Source: an uncultured Prevotellaceae bacterium
Lineage (GTDB): Bacteria > Bacteroidota > Bacteroidia > Bacteroidales > Bacteroidaceae
Direction of reading: 5' to 3'
DNA: 32,309 nucleotides
Assembly (NCBI GenBank): GCA_900314985.1
Contig: OMXL01000032.1
Coordinates: 1-32,309 of the forward strand
Part shown: positions 1 to 7,679 of the stretch, in pieces
Position numbering within the stretch: position 1 is the stretch's first letter
Layout of the letters: every line of letters starts with the position of its first letter
Translations under genes and position numbers: made by a program
Notes under the pieces: generated by a model
What the model was told of the DNA's origin: nothing
The model's input: only the letters and a program-made list of their open reading frames with translations
Database searches by the model: none

Positions 1-958
1 CTTGCCCACGAAGACATCGAACAATATCTTCTTCCGTCGCTTGAAGAGGGCCAAGGAGATGGTGAATGGTGAGCAGCTGCCACTGCATCTGTATATGTTT
101 GACTCGGAGCTGGACTCTTCGATTAGTGCACAGAGCGGTGGCGCATGGATTGGCAAGCACGACCTCGAACTAAAGGCGTTCCACAATGAACTTAGCGGTG
201 TGGACTATGCCAATGGCGACAGTATCAACGACATCCTGCCCGTCTATTGGAACTCGGTAACCACTGGTACCAATGTCAGTCTGCACAAGAAGTTCACGCT
301 CCGCAACATCAACGACGGACTGTGTAGCCGTGTCGCCATCTTCCAGATGGAACGCGCAAACTTCAAGATGGTACGAAGAAATGTGGTGGACTGGAAGAAC
401 AACGAGGCACTGAAGCAGTGGGGCTTCAAGATGGAACAGCTACATGGTGAGCTGCCACTGCAGCGACTGGTAGACCACGTCTACGACCTCTGTGAGCTAT
501 CCGCACAAGAGGCAGAGGCTGCCAACGACCTGGTGCTGGACTACCTCAGAAAACGTGCTGTATTCTACGCCACATGGTTCACCATACCACGCATCGTAGC
601 GCGCCAATACAACGAGTTCAAGAAGACGGGTAAGCTGGAAGTCACTGACGACGACCTGAAATTCTCCACGCTGATGTATGATGCCGTCATCTGGTTTCAA
701 GACTACTTCTTTGGTCAGATGCTACAGGATTCGTGGGACAATGCGGAACGCGAATATGTGCCTCGCCGAAAGAACTCGAAGAATGCGGATGCTTACAGCA
801 GTCTACCTGAAACATTCACTACTAAAGATGTACAACAGGTATTGGACTTGGAGATGGAGGCAGCATCTAAACAGTGTCAACGCTGGGTAACGCATGGATT
901 CGTAGAGCGAGTGAAGAAAGGAAAATATAAAAAGATAATAAAGGAAATAATGATTTAA
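1..958 (+). CDS. DUF3987-type primase/helicase-like protein, C-terminal part (5' truncated by window)
   Basis: About 318 residues are visible and the reading frame runs off the left edge, so the TTG at base 2 is not a real start. The family (DUF3987) is found in Bacteroidales mobile elements and prophages, usually as a large protein whose N-terminal half carries primase or P-loop helicase modules. Here only the C-terminal part is seen. A segment with NDGLCSR near residues 104-110 and a helical stretch ending LVLDYLRKRAVFYATWF match the C-terminal helical region of that family. The last ~50 residues are rich in Lys/Arg and look like a small winged-helix or basic tail. The stop lies one base before the ATG of the next gene, so the two are probably translated together. 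The family call rests on remembered pattern similarity and is moderate; the missing N-terminus would hold the catalytic motifs. Confidence 0.6.
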   Translation, partial: LPTKTSNNIFFRRLKRAKEMVNGEQLPLHLYMFDSELDSSISAQSGGAWIGKHDLELKAFHNELSGVDYANGDSINDILPVYWNSVTTGTNVSLHKKFTLRNINDGLCSRVAIFQMERANFKMVRRNVVDWKNNEALKQWGFKMEQLHGELPLQRLVDHVYDLCELSAQEAEAANDLVLDYLRKRAVFYATWFTIPRIVARQYNEFKKTGKLEVTDDDLKFSTLMYDAVIWFQDYFFGQMLQDSWDNAEREYVPRRKNSKNADAYSSLPETFTTKDVQQVLDLEMEAASKQCQRWVTHGFVERVKKGKYKKIIKEIMI

Positions 959-959
959 T

Positions 960-1412
960 ATGAATAACGTGACTAACCTCAGCGAGCACTTTACGCTCGC
1001 TGAGTTAACCAAAACGAATACGAGAATTGAGAACGTGCCCAACGAGGCACAAGTAAAGAACCTGAAAAGACTGTGCGGATGGTTGGAGATGCTGCGCTCA
1101 GAGTGGAACAAGCGCTATGGTGATGGCGACGACCCGATAATCATCAATAGTGGCTATCGTTCGCCTCAGGTGAACAAACTGGTGGGTGGCGTGGCGACCT
1201 CGAATCACCTGACAGGTTGTGCAGTGGACATCCGAGTGTTAGGTATGGAGCAACTACTCCGCTATGCTGTCATTCTGTTAGACATCAGCGATGAGTCAGG
1301 GGAGGACTTCGACGAGCTGCTGATAGAACGCAACGCTAAGGGCACCTACTGGTTGCACTTTGCAGTGAGACCAGAGAACAACAGAAGAAAGTTACGCCTC
1401 CATCAGGCGTAA
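960..1412 (+). CDS. M15-family zinc peptidase (peptidoglycan L,D/D,D-peptidase or endolysin-like)
   Basis: This 150-residue protein carries the complete M15_3-type zinc site: INSGYRSPQVN at residues 62-72, SNHLTGCAVDIR at 81-92 (ligands His83 and Asp90), and WLHFAV at 131-136 (ligand His133). Enzymes of this family cut peptide stems or cross-bridges in peptidoglycan. There is no signal peptide, which is usual for the phage-endolysin-like versions in Bacteroidales mobile elements. It starts one base after the stop of the DUF3987 gene, so it belongs to the same transcript. A hairpin lies just inside the start (978-1004) and another spans the stop codon (1388-1416). The whole length is typical of the family. 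I infer a role in host-wall processing for an integrated element rather than a housekeeping role. Confidence 0.85.
   Translation: MNNVTNLSEHFTLAELTKTNTRIENVPNEAQVKNLKRLCGWLEMLRSEWNKRYGDGDDPIIINSGYRSPQVNKLVGGVATSNHLTGCAVDIRVLGMEQLLRYAVILLDISDESGEDFDELLIERNAKGTYWLHFAVRPENNRRKLRLHQA
978..1004 (+). repeat. Hairpin inside the start of the M15 peptidase gene
   Basis: CTCAGCGAGC (978-987) and GCTCGCTGAG (995-1004) form a perfect 10-bp stem with a 7-base loop. One bulged base further out lets the stem extend by TAAC/GTTA. It lies within codons 7-15 of the peptidase gene and could slow translation initiation or protect the mRNA. No function is shown by the sequence. Confidence 0.6.
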
Positions 1413-1416
1413 CTTT
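1388..1416 (+). terminator. Stop-codon-spanning hairpin after the M15 gene
   Basis: AAAGTTACGCC (1388-1398) pairs with GGCGTAACTTT (1406-1416) over 11 bp with a 7-base loop; the TAA stop (1410-1412) is inside the 3' arm. The T-tract is short, so it may be a weak terminator or an mRNA-stabilising 3' end. Confidence 0.5.
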
Positions 1417-1497
1417 ACAGCCGCCAAGCAACCAGCACCTGCCAGCAAGATTTTAGCAAAAAGATTGGGAAATATTACCATTTATATAACTCAAAAG

Positions 1498-1524
1498 TGA
1501 AACAGGTACCAGATACCTGTTTCA
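1498..1524. repeat. Perfect 11-bp hairpin in the 1413-1553 spacer
   Basis: TGAAACAGGTA (1498-1508) pairs with TACCTGTTTCA (1514-1524), loop CCAGA. No T-tract follows, so it is not a clear terminator. The rest of 1413-1553 holds nothing else that I can identify. Confidence 0.55.
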
Positions 1525-1553
1525 TGAAAGTTTGGATTTTATAAAAAGAAAAG

Positions 1554-1580
1554 GTGCTGCAAACATATTGTTTGCAGCAC
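1554..1580. terminator. Bidirectional intrinsic terminator between M15 gene and tRNA-Leu
   Basis: GTGCTGCAAAC (1554-1564) pairs with GTTTGCAGCAC (1570-1580), loop of five bases. TTCGTTTTT follows on the plus strand, and a T-rich run follows on the minus strand. It can therefore end both the rightward peptidase transcript and the leftward tRNA transcript. Confidence 0.8.
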
Positions 1581-1598
1581 TTCGTTTTTGAAGCCTTG

Positions 1599-1680
1599 TA
1601 CCCAGACCCGGGCTCGAACCGGGATGGGTTGCCCCACTGGTGTTTGAGACCAGCGCGTCTACCGATTCCGCCATCTGGGC
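1599..1680 (-). tRNA. tRNA-Leu (anticodon CAA)
   Basis: Read on the minus strand, the gene starts GCCCAGATGGCGGAATCGG and folds as a class II tRNA. The acceptor stem is GCCCAGA/TCTGGGT with a G-U first pair. The D-arm contains GGTAGACGCG. The anticodon stem CTGGT/ACCAG encloses loop CTCAAAC with anticodon CAA, the variable arm is TGGGGCAACCCA, and the T-arm contains GGTTCGAGCCC. CAA reads the UUG codon. The CCA end is not encoded, since CAAGG follows the discriminator A. Its 3' end faces the DUF3987/M15 module, which is the usual geometry for elements integrated at a tRNA 3' end. Confidence 0.95.
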
Positions 1681-1705
1681 TTCATATGTTCCTCAAAATC
1701 GCCTG

Positions 1706-1713
1706 CAAAGGTA
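1706..1713 (-). promoter_or_regulatory. Promoter -7 box of tRNA-Leu
   Basis: The minus strand reads TACCTTTG 26 bases upstream of the tRNA, with TTTG about 18 bases further upstream. This fits the Bacteroidetes sigma-ABfr promoter pattern. Confidence 0.7.
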
Positions 1714-1772
1714 CGAAAAATATTTGAAATACAAAATAAAAGAATGAAAAAATGGAAAATAATGAGAAATAA

Positions 1773-1804
1773 TTTGTTTATATGGTAAAAATACCGTACC
1801 TTAG
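1773..1804 (+). promoter_or_regulatory. Promoter of the manC/glycosyltransferase operon
   Basis: TTTG at 1773-1776 and TACCTTAG at 1797-1804 are separated by 20 bases, a slightly imperfect Bacteroidetes promoter. The ATG at 1832 follows with a leader of about 20 bases. Confidence 0.55.
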
Positions 1805-1831
1805 TAGTCGAAAATTAAATCTACATACCAA

Positions 1832-2923
1832 ATGGAAAAAACCAACCAGAATTACTGCGTCATCTTAGCAGGTGGAAAGGGACGTCGTCTGTGGCCATGC
1901 AGCCGCGAAAATCGCCCGAAGCAGTTTATCGATTTCTTCGGTGTAGGACGCACACAACTGCAGACTACCTTCGATCGCTTTTCGAAAGTGATACCTCTTG
2001 AGAATATATTTATCTGTACGTGTAGGGAATATCTGTCAATGGTCAAGGAACAGTTGCCCGACTTTCCTGAGCGTAACATCCTGGTAGAGCCTGTCAACCG
2101 TAATACTGCTCCCAGTGTGGCATGGGCTAATATGCGCATCAAGCGTACCAATCCTGATGCCAACATCATCATTACGCCGTCTGACCAGCTGGTAATGGAC
2201 GAGGCATCGTTCATGCACAGTGTGGAGACGGGTCTGAGCTATGTCGCAGAGCACGACGTGCTGCTAGCGATGGGCGTGAAACCTACGCGTCCGGAACCTG
2301 GCTATGGCTATATCCAGTTGGGCGACCTGAGTTGTAAACCCGACGTGTTCAAGGTGAAGTCATTCACAGAGAAACCTGAGCGTGCTTTTGCCAAGATGTT
2401 CATGGAGAGTGGTGAGTTCTATTGGAATACGGGCATCTTTATGGTCAACTCGCGCAAGCTGACGCAGAGCTTTGAGTCCATCTTCCCCAGCGTGCTGCGC
2501 AACCTGAAATTTGAAAAGCCCACCTATTCTTATGACGAGGAATTGGAATATGTAGCACAGAACTATCCGCGCTACCCCAACCTCTCCATCGACTATGCTA
2601 TCTTGGAGCATTCAGAGGATATCTATGTGATGAAGTGTGACTTCGGCTGGGCAGACCTGGGCACGTGGCATGCCGTCTATGAATGTATGAGCAAGGTGGA
2701 GGGCGACAATGTCGTGGTTGATTCAGAGGTCGTATTGGAAGACGCTCGCAACAACGTCATCAAGTTGCCCAAGGGACGTTTGGCAGTAATCAATGGACTT
2801 GACGGCTATATTGTCGCAGAAGAAGATAATGTGCTACTGATCTGTAAGAAAGGAGACTCATCGGCATTGGTTCGTAAATATGTCAGTGAGGTACAGATAA
2901 AATACGGTGATGAATTTGTATGA
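1832..2923 (+). CDS. manC: Mannose-1-phosphate guanylyltransferase
   Basis: The 363-residue protein makes GDP-mannose from mannose-1-phosphate and GTP in the cytoplasm. The nucleotidyltransferase signature LAGGKGRRLWPCSRENRPKQ lies near residues 12-31, followed by NTAPS, the FTEKPE motif and EFYWNTGIFM, in the order expected for the family. The length fits a monofunctional enzyme, without the C-terminal phosphomannose isomerase domain of the ~470-residue bifunctional form. Its stop overlaps the next start as ATGA (2920-2923), so the glycosyltransferase is translationally coupled. Together they suggest mannose transfer to a surface glycan or glycoprotein. The start at 1832 fits the promoter just upstream. 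GDP-mannose specificity, as opposed to another NDP-hexose, follows from family membership. Confidence 0.9.
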   Translation: MEKTNQNYCVILAGGKGRRLWPCSRENRPKQFIDFFGVGRTQLQTTFDRFSKVIPLENIFICTCREYLSMVKEQLPDFPERNILVEPVNRNTAPSVAWANMRIKRTNPDANIIITPSDQLVMDEASFMHSVETGLSYVAEHDVLLAMGVKPTRPEPGYGYIQLGDLSCKPDVFKVKSFTEKPERAFAKMFMESGEFYWNTGIFMVNSRKLTQSFESIFPSVLRNLKFEKPTYSYDEELEYVAQNYPRYPNLSIDYAILEHSEDIYVMKCDFGWADLGTWHAVYECMSKVEGDNVVVDSEVVLEDARNNVIKLPKGRLAVINGLDGYIVAEEDNVLLICKKGDSSALVRKYVSEVQIKYGDEFV

Positions 2924-4029
2924 TTGTTGGTATTGACGCTAAGCGCATTGTGCGCAACGGTACAGGACTGGGAAGTTATGGTCGCACACTGGTGAACGAC
3001 CTGATACGTTTGGGTGACAGTGATATGCAGCTACGCTTGTATGCACCCGATGAGGGGCGCGACGAGTTGCGCAGCCAGATTATCGAGGGTGCAGAGTTCT
3101 GCTATCCCAAAGGGCATCCTGCCGCTTTGCGCAAGGCATGGTGGCGCTCGCGTAGCATTGTCAACGACCTGGTGCGCGATGGCGTCACCGTCTATCATGG
3201 TCTGTCGGGAGAGTTGCCCATGGGTCTGCACAAGGCAGGCATTCGTGGCATTGTCACCATCCACGACCTGATTTTTATGCGGCATCCCGAATACTACCAC
3301 TGGATAGACACGAAGATCTACGAGTGGAAGTTCCGCCAGGCATTGCGTGAGGCCGACCATATCATTGCCATCAGTGAGCGCACCCGCCAAGACATCTTAG
3401 AATTAGGTGGTGAGGAGTATGCTGACCGCATCAGCGTCATCTACCAGAGTTTTGCGCCCCACTATTCGGGACTCGTTACCGAAGAGCGTAAGGCCAGCGT
3501 CCGCGAGCGTTATAAGTTGCCGCAACGCTTTGTGCTGAACGTAGGAACCATTGAGCGTCGTAAGAACTTGGCATTGGCTGTCGAGGCCGTCGACCTCTTG
3601 CCACAGGATGTTCACCTGGTGGCTGTGGGGCGTCAGACAGACTATGTCCGTGAGTTGCCGCATAGCGAGCGCCTGCACCTGTTGAGTGGTGTCTCTGACC
3701 AAGACCTCTCGGCCATCTATGCACAGGCGGAGGCCTTTGTCTATCCGTCGCGCTACGAGGGTTTTGGCATTCCCATCATCGAGGCCATTGCTGCTGGTCT
3801 GCCTGTCGTAGCCTGTACGGGTTCCTGTCTGGAAGAGGCTGGTGGTCCTCATAGCCGCTATGTTGGTCCTGATGATGTCATTGGCATGGCTGAGGCCCTG
3901 AAGATGTCGCTACGTGGTGCCCGTGGTCGCATGGAACGCATTGAGCGCAGTCGTGAGTATATCCGTCGCTTTGAAGGCAATGATGTAGCCAGTCAAGTGG
4001 CTGAACTCTACCACGCCTCAACACTTTAA
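2920..4029 (+). CDS. GT4-family glycosyltransferase (probably mannosyltransferase)
   Basis: This 369-residue GT-B fold enzyme has GTGLGSYGR near the N-terminus, VTIHDLIFMRHPEYY in the acceptor-side domain, and the donor-domain segment LNVGTIERRKNLALAVEA. The motif YPSRYEGFGIPIIEAIAAG contains the E-x7-E pair that contacts the nucleotide sugar in retaining GT4 enzymes. It overlaps manC by four bases, so GDP-mannose is the likely donor; this is inferred from context. No membrane segment is present, so it would act at the inner face of the membrane. Its stop overlaps that of the convergent next gene by a few bases, leaving no room for a terminator. The acceptor is unknown. Confidence 0.88.
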   Translation: MIVGIDAKRIVRNGTGLGSYGRTLVNDLIRLGDSDMQLRLYAPDEGRDELRSQIIEGAEFCYPKGHPAALRKAWWRSRSIVNDLVRDGVTVYHGLSGELPMGLHKAGIRGIVTIHDLIFMRHPEYYHWIDTKIYEWKFRQALREADHIIAISERTRQDILELGGEEYADRISVIYQSFAPHYSGLVTEERKASVRERYKLPQRFVLNVGTIERRKNLALAVEAVDLLPQDVHLVAVGRQTDYVRELPHSERLHLLSGVSDQDLSAIYAQAEAFVYPSRYEGFGIPIIEAIAAGLPVVACTGSCLEEAGGPHSRYVGPDDVIGMAEALKMSLRGARGRMERIERSREYIRRFEGNDVASQVAELYHASTL

Positions 4030-6014
4030 AACTTGTATCCTATTTGTACCAACAAATCGGCTTGTGAAGAACGGTCTATTTGTTGCAGTCCCGTACCAAT
4101 GGTGGTACGGTCGAAGTAGTTGGTAACGCCCAACTTCACAGCCAATGCCAGATGTCGTCCGATGTCAGCCTGCGCCATGAGTGCATAGCGAATACCGTGT
4201 CCATAGTAGGCTGGAAAGGAGAAATCGTAGGACGTAGACGGCTCATACTGATAGAGGCGACTGTCGTAGTCGTCGCTACGAAACCACGCCAACGCCCCAG
4301 TCACCTTGAGCCACCTCTGTTGCCAGCGAGCCTGTTGACCCACCATCAAGCCGCGACTATTGGCGCCTGCCTCGTTGACGATGACGCCATCGCCCTGTGT
4401 GCGTAGGGTCAGCGTCTCAGAGGCTGTCCAGTCGATGACCATGCGCAGACGGTGACTCGTCTGATTGACAATCAGTGTCTTTGCATCGTTGTCGTGCTGC
4501 TTGAGATGCAAGTGATAGCGCACATTCCACGTCCAGCGCTTCTTCGTATATTGTGCTGACAACAGCGCATCAAAGGCATCGCTGGCGGCCGATACCAAAT
4601 AGCGAGGCCAGTTGAAGTGGGCATAGTCAGCATAGCCCTGCACCAACCAGCTGCGCGAGGGTTGCCAGTGGCCACCCACATAGATGCCATGCTCGTTCTG
4701 TACGCTACTGCCCTCTCTGAAACTGTTGGCATGCTGGGCGGTATAACGTTTGTCATAGTAGCGGTGTAGCAGCATCAGTGAGAGCTGGTCGCTAAGACGA
4801 GCGCTGATGGTATGAATGGTTGCCAAGGCACCCTGCTTATTGACAGCTGTCTCACCACTGAACGCCCAGCGACGGTTGTTCCATCCATAGTCCAGACTGG
4901 TATTCATGAAATCGTTACCCTGAGCGGCATAGGTGCGGTAGAGGGCGTTCTGCAGCGGTTCCAGCGGACGGTCGTAGTGCGTATAGACGGCATTGGCATG
5001 AAGATGCAGCGTGCCCTGTTGCCAACCAATGCTGGCACCTAAGTCTGTCTCTTGCGTATTGTGTTTCTTCTCCAGCTCGGTAGGCGTGCGATGATAGCCA
5101 CTATATAATAAAGTACGCGCAGAACCATTGTCATTCAGTGTAGCATCAATGGCCTGATGGGAGGCAAAGGCAGTCACGCGCCAGTGTCTTGAGAGGCGTA
5201 CGGTGGCGGCAAGACCATGCAGGTGGCTGTTAGCTGATCGTGAACTGTGAGCAGACAACGCATGCTGGCTGCGTCCCATGGTCTGTAGGGTTGCCAACTT
5301 ACCCAACTGGAAACGGGTGTTCATCACCAGTCCCAGACCCATCTGCACACGATAATGGCCAAGATTCAACTCCTCTAAGCGTCCGAAGTCGCGTAGCTGA
5401 ACATAATAATGATACTGGTCGTAACCCCACCTGTTCTTGTCGGCAAAGAACGGTTCGCCAGCATCCTGAGCAGCGGTGAGACCAGCCTTGATGCGACGCC
5501 CGTAGGTGTACTGGTAGCGCACGTCGTGACGATATTTATATCCCACATAACCACTTCTGTCACCTTCACGCTCATAGAAAGGAATCTTTCCCGTTGCCGT
5601 AAAATGGTGGTTGCCATCCTTCAGAAGATCGTTCATGGTGGGCCATACAGACGGTTGCCGTTCGTCGCCTGCTACCACAAAGTATTGCAACAGGCGGCGG
5701 GTTTGATAGTCGAGCGTGCTCACCATCTGCAATTCACTGAGCGAACGAATAGGATGGTAGTGATCTAAGTATTCTATCAGTCCTTCTACTTGTTGGGCTG
5801 TCAGAAAGGGCAGCGTCTCTAATTCTTCCTGACTGGTCTGGTTCAGATTGATGGGTTGCAACACCAGTTCCTCTAACTGTTCCATCAATTCCTCGCCATA
5901 GCTCTCTTCCATATCCTCTGCCGTCAACCACTCACGCAGGGCCTCCTGCCAGTCGTTCTGTGCAACAGCAGGCAGTGTGAACAGCAAAAGGAAGAAGAAC
6001 GCCAGTCGTTTCAT
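4026..6014 (-). CDS. Outer-membrane beta-barrel protein with N-terminal helix-hairpin-helix region
   Basis: The 662-residue protein begins with a signal peptide (MKRLAFFFLLLFTLPAVAQ, cleavage near residue 19). Residues about 50-115 contain a HhH/ComEA-like region, with INLNQTSQEELETLPFLTAQ followed by a second helical pair. The remainder alternates hydrophobic and polar residues, is rich in Tyr/Trp/Arg, and ends LVQIGYKF with a terminal Phe, all typical of an outer-membrane barrel. HhH motifs usually bind DNA or act as protein scaffolds; their job in a Bacteroidetes surface protein is not established. The gene is the last of a leftward operon, one base after the MFS gene, and converges with the glycosyltransferase. 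I cannot assign a substrate. Confidence 0.75.
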   Translation of the reverse strand: MKRLAFFFLLLFTLPAVAQNDWQEALREWLTAEDMEESYGEELMEQLEELVLQPINLNQTSQEELETLPFLTAQQVEGLIEYLDHYHPIRSLSELQMVSTLDYQTRRLLQYFVVAGDERQPSVWPTMNDLLKDGNHHFTATGKIPFYEREGDRSGYVGYKYRHDVRYQYTYGRRIKAGLTAAQDAGEPFFADKNRWGYDQYHYYVQLRDFGRLEELNLGHYRVQMGLGLVMNTRFQLGKLATLQTMGRSQHALSAHSSRSANSHLHGLAATVRLSRHWRVTAFASHQAIDATLNDNGSARTLLYSGYHRTPTELEKKHNTQETDLGASIGWQQGTLHLHANAVYTHYDRPLEPLQNALYRTYAAQGNDFMNTSLDYGWNNRRWAFSGETAVNKQGALATIHTISARLSDQLSLMLLHRYYDKRYTAQHANSFREGSSVQNEHGIYVGGHWQPSRSWLVQGYADYAHFNWPRYLVSAASDAFDALLSAQYTKKRWTWNVRYHLHLKQHDNDAKTLIVNQTSHRLRMVIDWTASETLTLRTQGDGVIVNEAGANSRGLMVGQQARWQQRWLKVTGALAWFRSDDYDSRLYQYEPSTSYDFSFPAYYGHGIRYALMAQADIGRHLALAVKLGVTNYFDRTTIGTGLQQIDRSSQADLLVQIGYKF

Positions 6015-6015
6015 G

Positions 6016-7233
6016 TTACCTTAATTTACGTTGCAGGAAGAAGGATTTGGTGGCAACGAAGAAGAGGGCAGCACCAGTGGCATTGACCAAGGCGACAGAC
6101 CAGAAGGCCGCTCCATAGCCCAGATGTTCAGCGATGACTCCACCTAACAGGATACCCAGTCCCATACCCACATCCCACGAGATGAGAATGGTGGAGTTGG
6201 CCGTACCACGCTGGCTGTTGTCTGCCACATTAATCGTCATATTCTGGAAGGCAGGCCACATGTGACCGTTACCTAAACCTATCAGCAAAGCAGAGCCGTA
6301 GTAACCAATATAAGTGAATAGTGAAGAGTGAATAGAGAATAGTTGGTTCAGCGTGGGCATTAATATAAATAAGGTGTAGCCGATGAGCGATATCACGATG
6401 CCCTGCCCGGCATTCTGGGTGAGCAATCCTTTGCGAAGTGCCTTGCCACCTTGTATGCGACTGGCTATCAGTCCTACCGAACAAAGCATGAAGTAGGTTC
6501 CTGTACCTGCCGTAATGCCTAACTCTTCCTTGCCATAGATGGCCAGGTAGTTGCTCAGCACGCCAAAGCTGAAGCCGAAGGCCACCATATTTACACCCAA
6601 CAGCCATCCGCGAACCAAGAAAAAGCGGTCGAGCGACAGCTTGCTTTTGTTCTTGACAATCTGTTTCTCTGACGGCTTGACGGTAGCATCCACCAGCCAG
6701 CCTATACAAGCTACAGCAAAGGCTAACCAGAAGAGCAGTTCAAAGCTCATCGTCAGGCGATAGATAAAAATACCGATGGTGGGAGCAATAGCCATGGCAA
6801 GATTGTTGCTTAGCCCATAATAGCCGATGCCCTCTGTACGTCGTGACGATGGCAACACGTCAATAGCTACCGTCGAGTTGGCTACTGTCAGAGCACCAAA
6901 GGGTCCGCCATGCAACGTTCTGACAATGGTAAACAACAATAGCGTAGAGGCTGCCAGATAGCCTGCAAAGAAGATGGAGAAGGCTCCAAAACACACCATC
7001 AGTACCTTCTTGCGGGAAAAGGAGTCAACGACATAGCCACTGAACGGACGAAACAGCAGGGCGGTAATGGTATAACCCGACAGCACAAGACCTATCATAT
7101 CCTTGGTGGCTCCAAAAGACTCGCTCAGGTAGAGGGGCAACAGTGGAGTGAGCACATAGAAGGCAAAGAACAGCGTGAAATTCGCTGTCATCACCTTACA
7201 ATAGTTTCTGTTCCAAAGTCGTTCTTTTGCCAT
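6016..7233 (-). CDS. Major facilitator superfamily transporter
   Basis: The 405-residue protein has about 12 hydrophobic helices and the MFS loop 2-3 motif GYVVDSFSRKKVLM (near residues 65-78). RTLHGGPFGALTVANSTVAI lies in helix 4-5. The profile resembles sugar or drug efflux carriers of the DHA1/arabinose-efflux type, but the substrate cannot be read. It abuts the VanZ-like gene exactly and is one base from the barrel gene, so all three share a transcript. The loop near residues 295-308 (QLFSIHSSLFTYIG) is encoded by an in-frame array of AGTGAAT-like heptamers at 6313-6340. These match the heptamer array at 9046-9069, which suggests a repeat insertion tolerated in a loop. Confidence 0.88.
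   Translation of the reverse strand: MAKERLWNRNYCKVMTANFTLFFAFYVLTPLLPLYLSESFGATKDMIGLVLSGYTITALLFRPFSGYVVDSFSRKKVLMVCFGAFSIFFAGYLAASTLLLFTIVRTLHGGPFGALTVANSTVAIDVLPSSRRTEGIGYYGLSNNLAMAIAPTIGIFIYRLTMSFELLFWLAFAVACIGWLVDATVKPSEKQIVKNKSKLSLDRFFLVRGWLLGVNMVAFGFSFGVLSNYLAIYGKEELGITAGTGTYFMLCSVGLIASRIQGGKALRKGLLTQNAGQGIVISLIGYTLFILMPTLNQLFSIHSSLFTYIGYYGSALLIGLGNGHMWPAFQNMTINVADNSQRGTANSTILISWDVGMGLGILLGGVIAEHLGYGAAFWSVALVNATGAALFFVATKSFFLQRKLR
6313..6340. repeat. Heptanucleotide repeat array inside the MFS gene
   Basis: Four consecutive 7-base units on the plus strand read AGTGAAT, AGTGAAG, AGTGAAT, AGAGAAT. They are in frame with the leftward MFS gene. Confidence 0.8.
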
Positions 7234-7623
7234 TTATCTTCTCTTGATTGTCTTCATCAAAAGGCCGATGCCAGCGCCAAGCAGTACACCGATGCTGTCA
7301 GCCCAGAAATCAAACCACTCGCCAGAACGCGTAGTGGTGCAGTAGGCCTGAAGGAGTTCGATGAGTCCACCGAGCAATATCATTCCGACAACAGCTAATA
7401 GTACGACCTTATACCAGTTGATGCTATCGTGATGACGCAGATATTCCCACCAGATAACGCTGCATGTGCCACCATACATCACGAGGTGGGTCCACTTGTC
7501 GATGAACTGCACATCGTCAAGGGGTGTCTCGGGGAAAAAGGGGGTCAGCGAGAGCACCCAGATGAGCAGAATGCAGAAGAGAGAAAAAGGGTATTTCCTT
7601 ACAAATCGGATATAATTGTGCAT
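7234..7623 (-). CDS. VanZ-like family membrane protein
   Basis: I place the start at 7623 (MHNYIRFVRKYPF). The longer open frame up to 7674 would run through the minus-strand promoter box TACTTTTG at 7644-7651. The resulting protein is about 129 residues with four hydrophobic segments, typical of VanZ-like proteins. The characteristic residues KWTHLVMYGG and the pair GGLIELLQ...EWFDFWADSIGVLLG are present. VanZ proteins confer low-level teicoplanin resistance in some Gram-positives; in Bacteroidetes the role is unknown. It is the first gene of a leftward operon with the MFS transporter and the outer-membrane barrel. Confidence 0.82.
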   Translation of the reverse strand: MHNYIRFVRKYPFSLFCILLIWVLSLTPFFPETPLDDVQFIDKWTHLVMYGGTCSVIWWEYLRHHDSINWYKVVLLAVVGMILLGGLIELLQAYCTTTRSGEWFDFWADSIGVLLGAGIGLLMKTIKRR

Positions 7624-7643
7624 CTTTTCTTCTATTTTTGCTG

Positions 7644-7651
7644 CAAAAGTA
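7644..7651 (-). promoter_or_regulatory. Promoter -7 box for the VanZ/MFS/barrel operon
   Basis: The minus strand reads TACTTTTG about 20 bases before the chosen VanZ start. It lies back to back with the rightward box at 7664-7671. Confidence 0.6.
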
Positions 7652-7663
7652 AGAAATATTTTA

Positions 7664-7671
7664 TACTTTTG
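7664..7671 (+). promoter_or_regulatory. Promoter -7 box for the symporter operon
   Basis: TACTTTTG lies 8 bases before the ATG at 7680, so the transcript would be leaderless or nearly so. Confidence 0.55.
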
Positions 7672-7679
7672 CAAGCGCT

